This document shows, one piece after another, positions 21,484-21,804 of a DNA stretch of 21,804 nucleotides. The position numbers and the translations under genes were made by a program. The number at the start of each line of letters is the position of its first letter. Within the stretch, counting starts at the first letter, position 1. A model generated the notes under the pieces. That model was not told where the DNA came from. It saw only the letters and a list, made by a program, of their open reading frames with translations, and searched no databases. The stretch comes from an uncultured Collinsella sp. GTDB taxonomy: Bacteria > Actinomycetota > Coriobacteriia > Coriobacteriales > Coriobacteriaceae. The stretch is from contig URGF01000020.1 in the NCBI GenBank assembly GCA_900547285.1, forward strand, positions 1 to 21,804. Reading direction: 5' to 3'.

Positions 21484-21804
21484 ATGGAGACGGCGAAAGC
21501 AGTTCGCATAGGCAGGGCGCTTTCCGAGGCGGATCTTGTCATCATCGGCGCCAGCAACGGGCTCGACATGGCAGAGGGGCTCAACCTCTTCTGCGCCGAT
21601 GCTCATTTCCGAGAGGCGTACGGGGACCTCGCCCAAGCAGACGGCATCGGCTGCATACTGCAGGGGCTCAGCTCCCCGGATGCAAACGTGCGATGTCGAT
21701 GGGCCGAGCGGTTCCATCAAAAGGAGCATCTCGAATATGAGCCCAGCCCGCTCATGAACACGTTGCGGCGTCTCACGGAGCACACCGATGCCTTCGTGAT
21801 CACC
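21484..21804 (+). CDS. Second Sir2-like protein (3' end beyond window)
   Basis: 107 residues are visible, from an ATG at 21484 with GGGGAGG 6 nt upstream, overlapping the end of the previous gene. The protein starts KAVRIGRALSEADLVIIGAS, then NGLDMAEGLNLF...HFREAYGDLAQADGIGCILQGL. This follows the order of the first protein (ADCVLVGGASGLSAAGG...YRRHFGKFAERYGFRGAFEGS). It is therefore a shorter, diverged paralogue of the NAD-binding half, reaching the start of the DAFVIT strand that precedes the active-site loop. The active-site residues lie outside the window. The tandem order and tight spacing indicate one operon and perhaps a heteromeric or sequential activity (inference). Confidence 0.75.
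   Translation, partial: METAKAVRIGRALSEADLVIIGASNGLDMAEGLNLFCADAHFREAYGDLAQADGIGCILQGLSSPDANVRCRWAERFHQKEHLEYEPSPLMNTLRRLTEHTDAFVIT

Noticed and set aside
20521..21783. Minus-strand open frame of 420 aa over the sirtuin genes
   Set aside because: Antisense shadow; the plus frames have Sir2 motifs and good ribosome sites.

Overview
The window is about 60% G+C, densely coded, and uses strong Shine-Dalgarno sites with some TTG and GTG starts. The gene set suggests a gut-type Coriobacteriia genome, most likely Collinsella or a close relative: a second type IIA topoisomerase pair, a CXXC peptide/Fe-S/TlpA redox trio with its own two-component system, orphan ATPase-nuclease proteins, and a tandem pair of atypical sirtuins. 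The genus is an inference from gene content. No rRNA, tRNA or CRISPR array was found.

Layout. 1-1460 (minus) is the N-terminal part of an ABC ATPase-permease fusion. 1714-3757 (minus) is a three-gene envelope redox operon, read as CXXC mini-protein, polyferredoxin-like membrane protein, then thioredoxin-like lipoprotein. It diverges from an OmpR-type response regulator and histidine kinase (3848-5658, plus) that probably control it. 5659-6520 is a decay zone with an arginase-family pseudogene and remnants of two other genes. 6679-7879 (minus) is a PadR/DUF1700/small membrane protein operon with a clear promoter and overlapping palindrome. 7946-8535 holds only unrecognised fragments. 8536-9540 (plus) is a LuxR-type regulator, followed by what looks like a broken cell-wall sorting signal. 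9881-10705 (minus) is an XRE regulator and membrane protein pair.

10856-12344 (plus) is a repeat-rich leader and an AAA ATPase with a C-terminal nuclease-like domain. 12502-16785 (plus) is a complete two-subunit type IIA topoisomerase operon preceded by a perfect actinobacterial-type LexA/SOS palindrome. A second ATPase-nuclease protein of the DUF4143 type (16884-18173, minus) follows a strong shared hairpin. Then come a flavoprotein with an Isf-like cysteine cluster and an HxlR regulator (minus), a divergent cupin (plus), and a TetR regulator (minus). The TetR gene diverges from two tandem sirtuin-like genes (plus), the second cut by the window edge.

Theme: several units are regulator plus redox or stress effector (two-component system/redox trio, HxlR/cupin/flavoprotein, TetR/sirtuins, putative LexA/topoisomerase). 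The most interesting are the sirtuin pair, whose first member has Gln where the catalytic His should be (as in ADP-ribosylating SirTM enzymes), the SOS-box topoisomerase with an altered quinolone-site sequence, and the redox trio.
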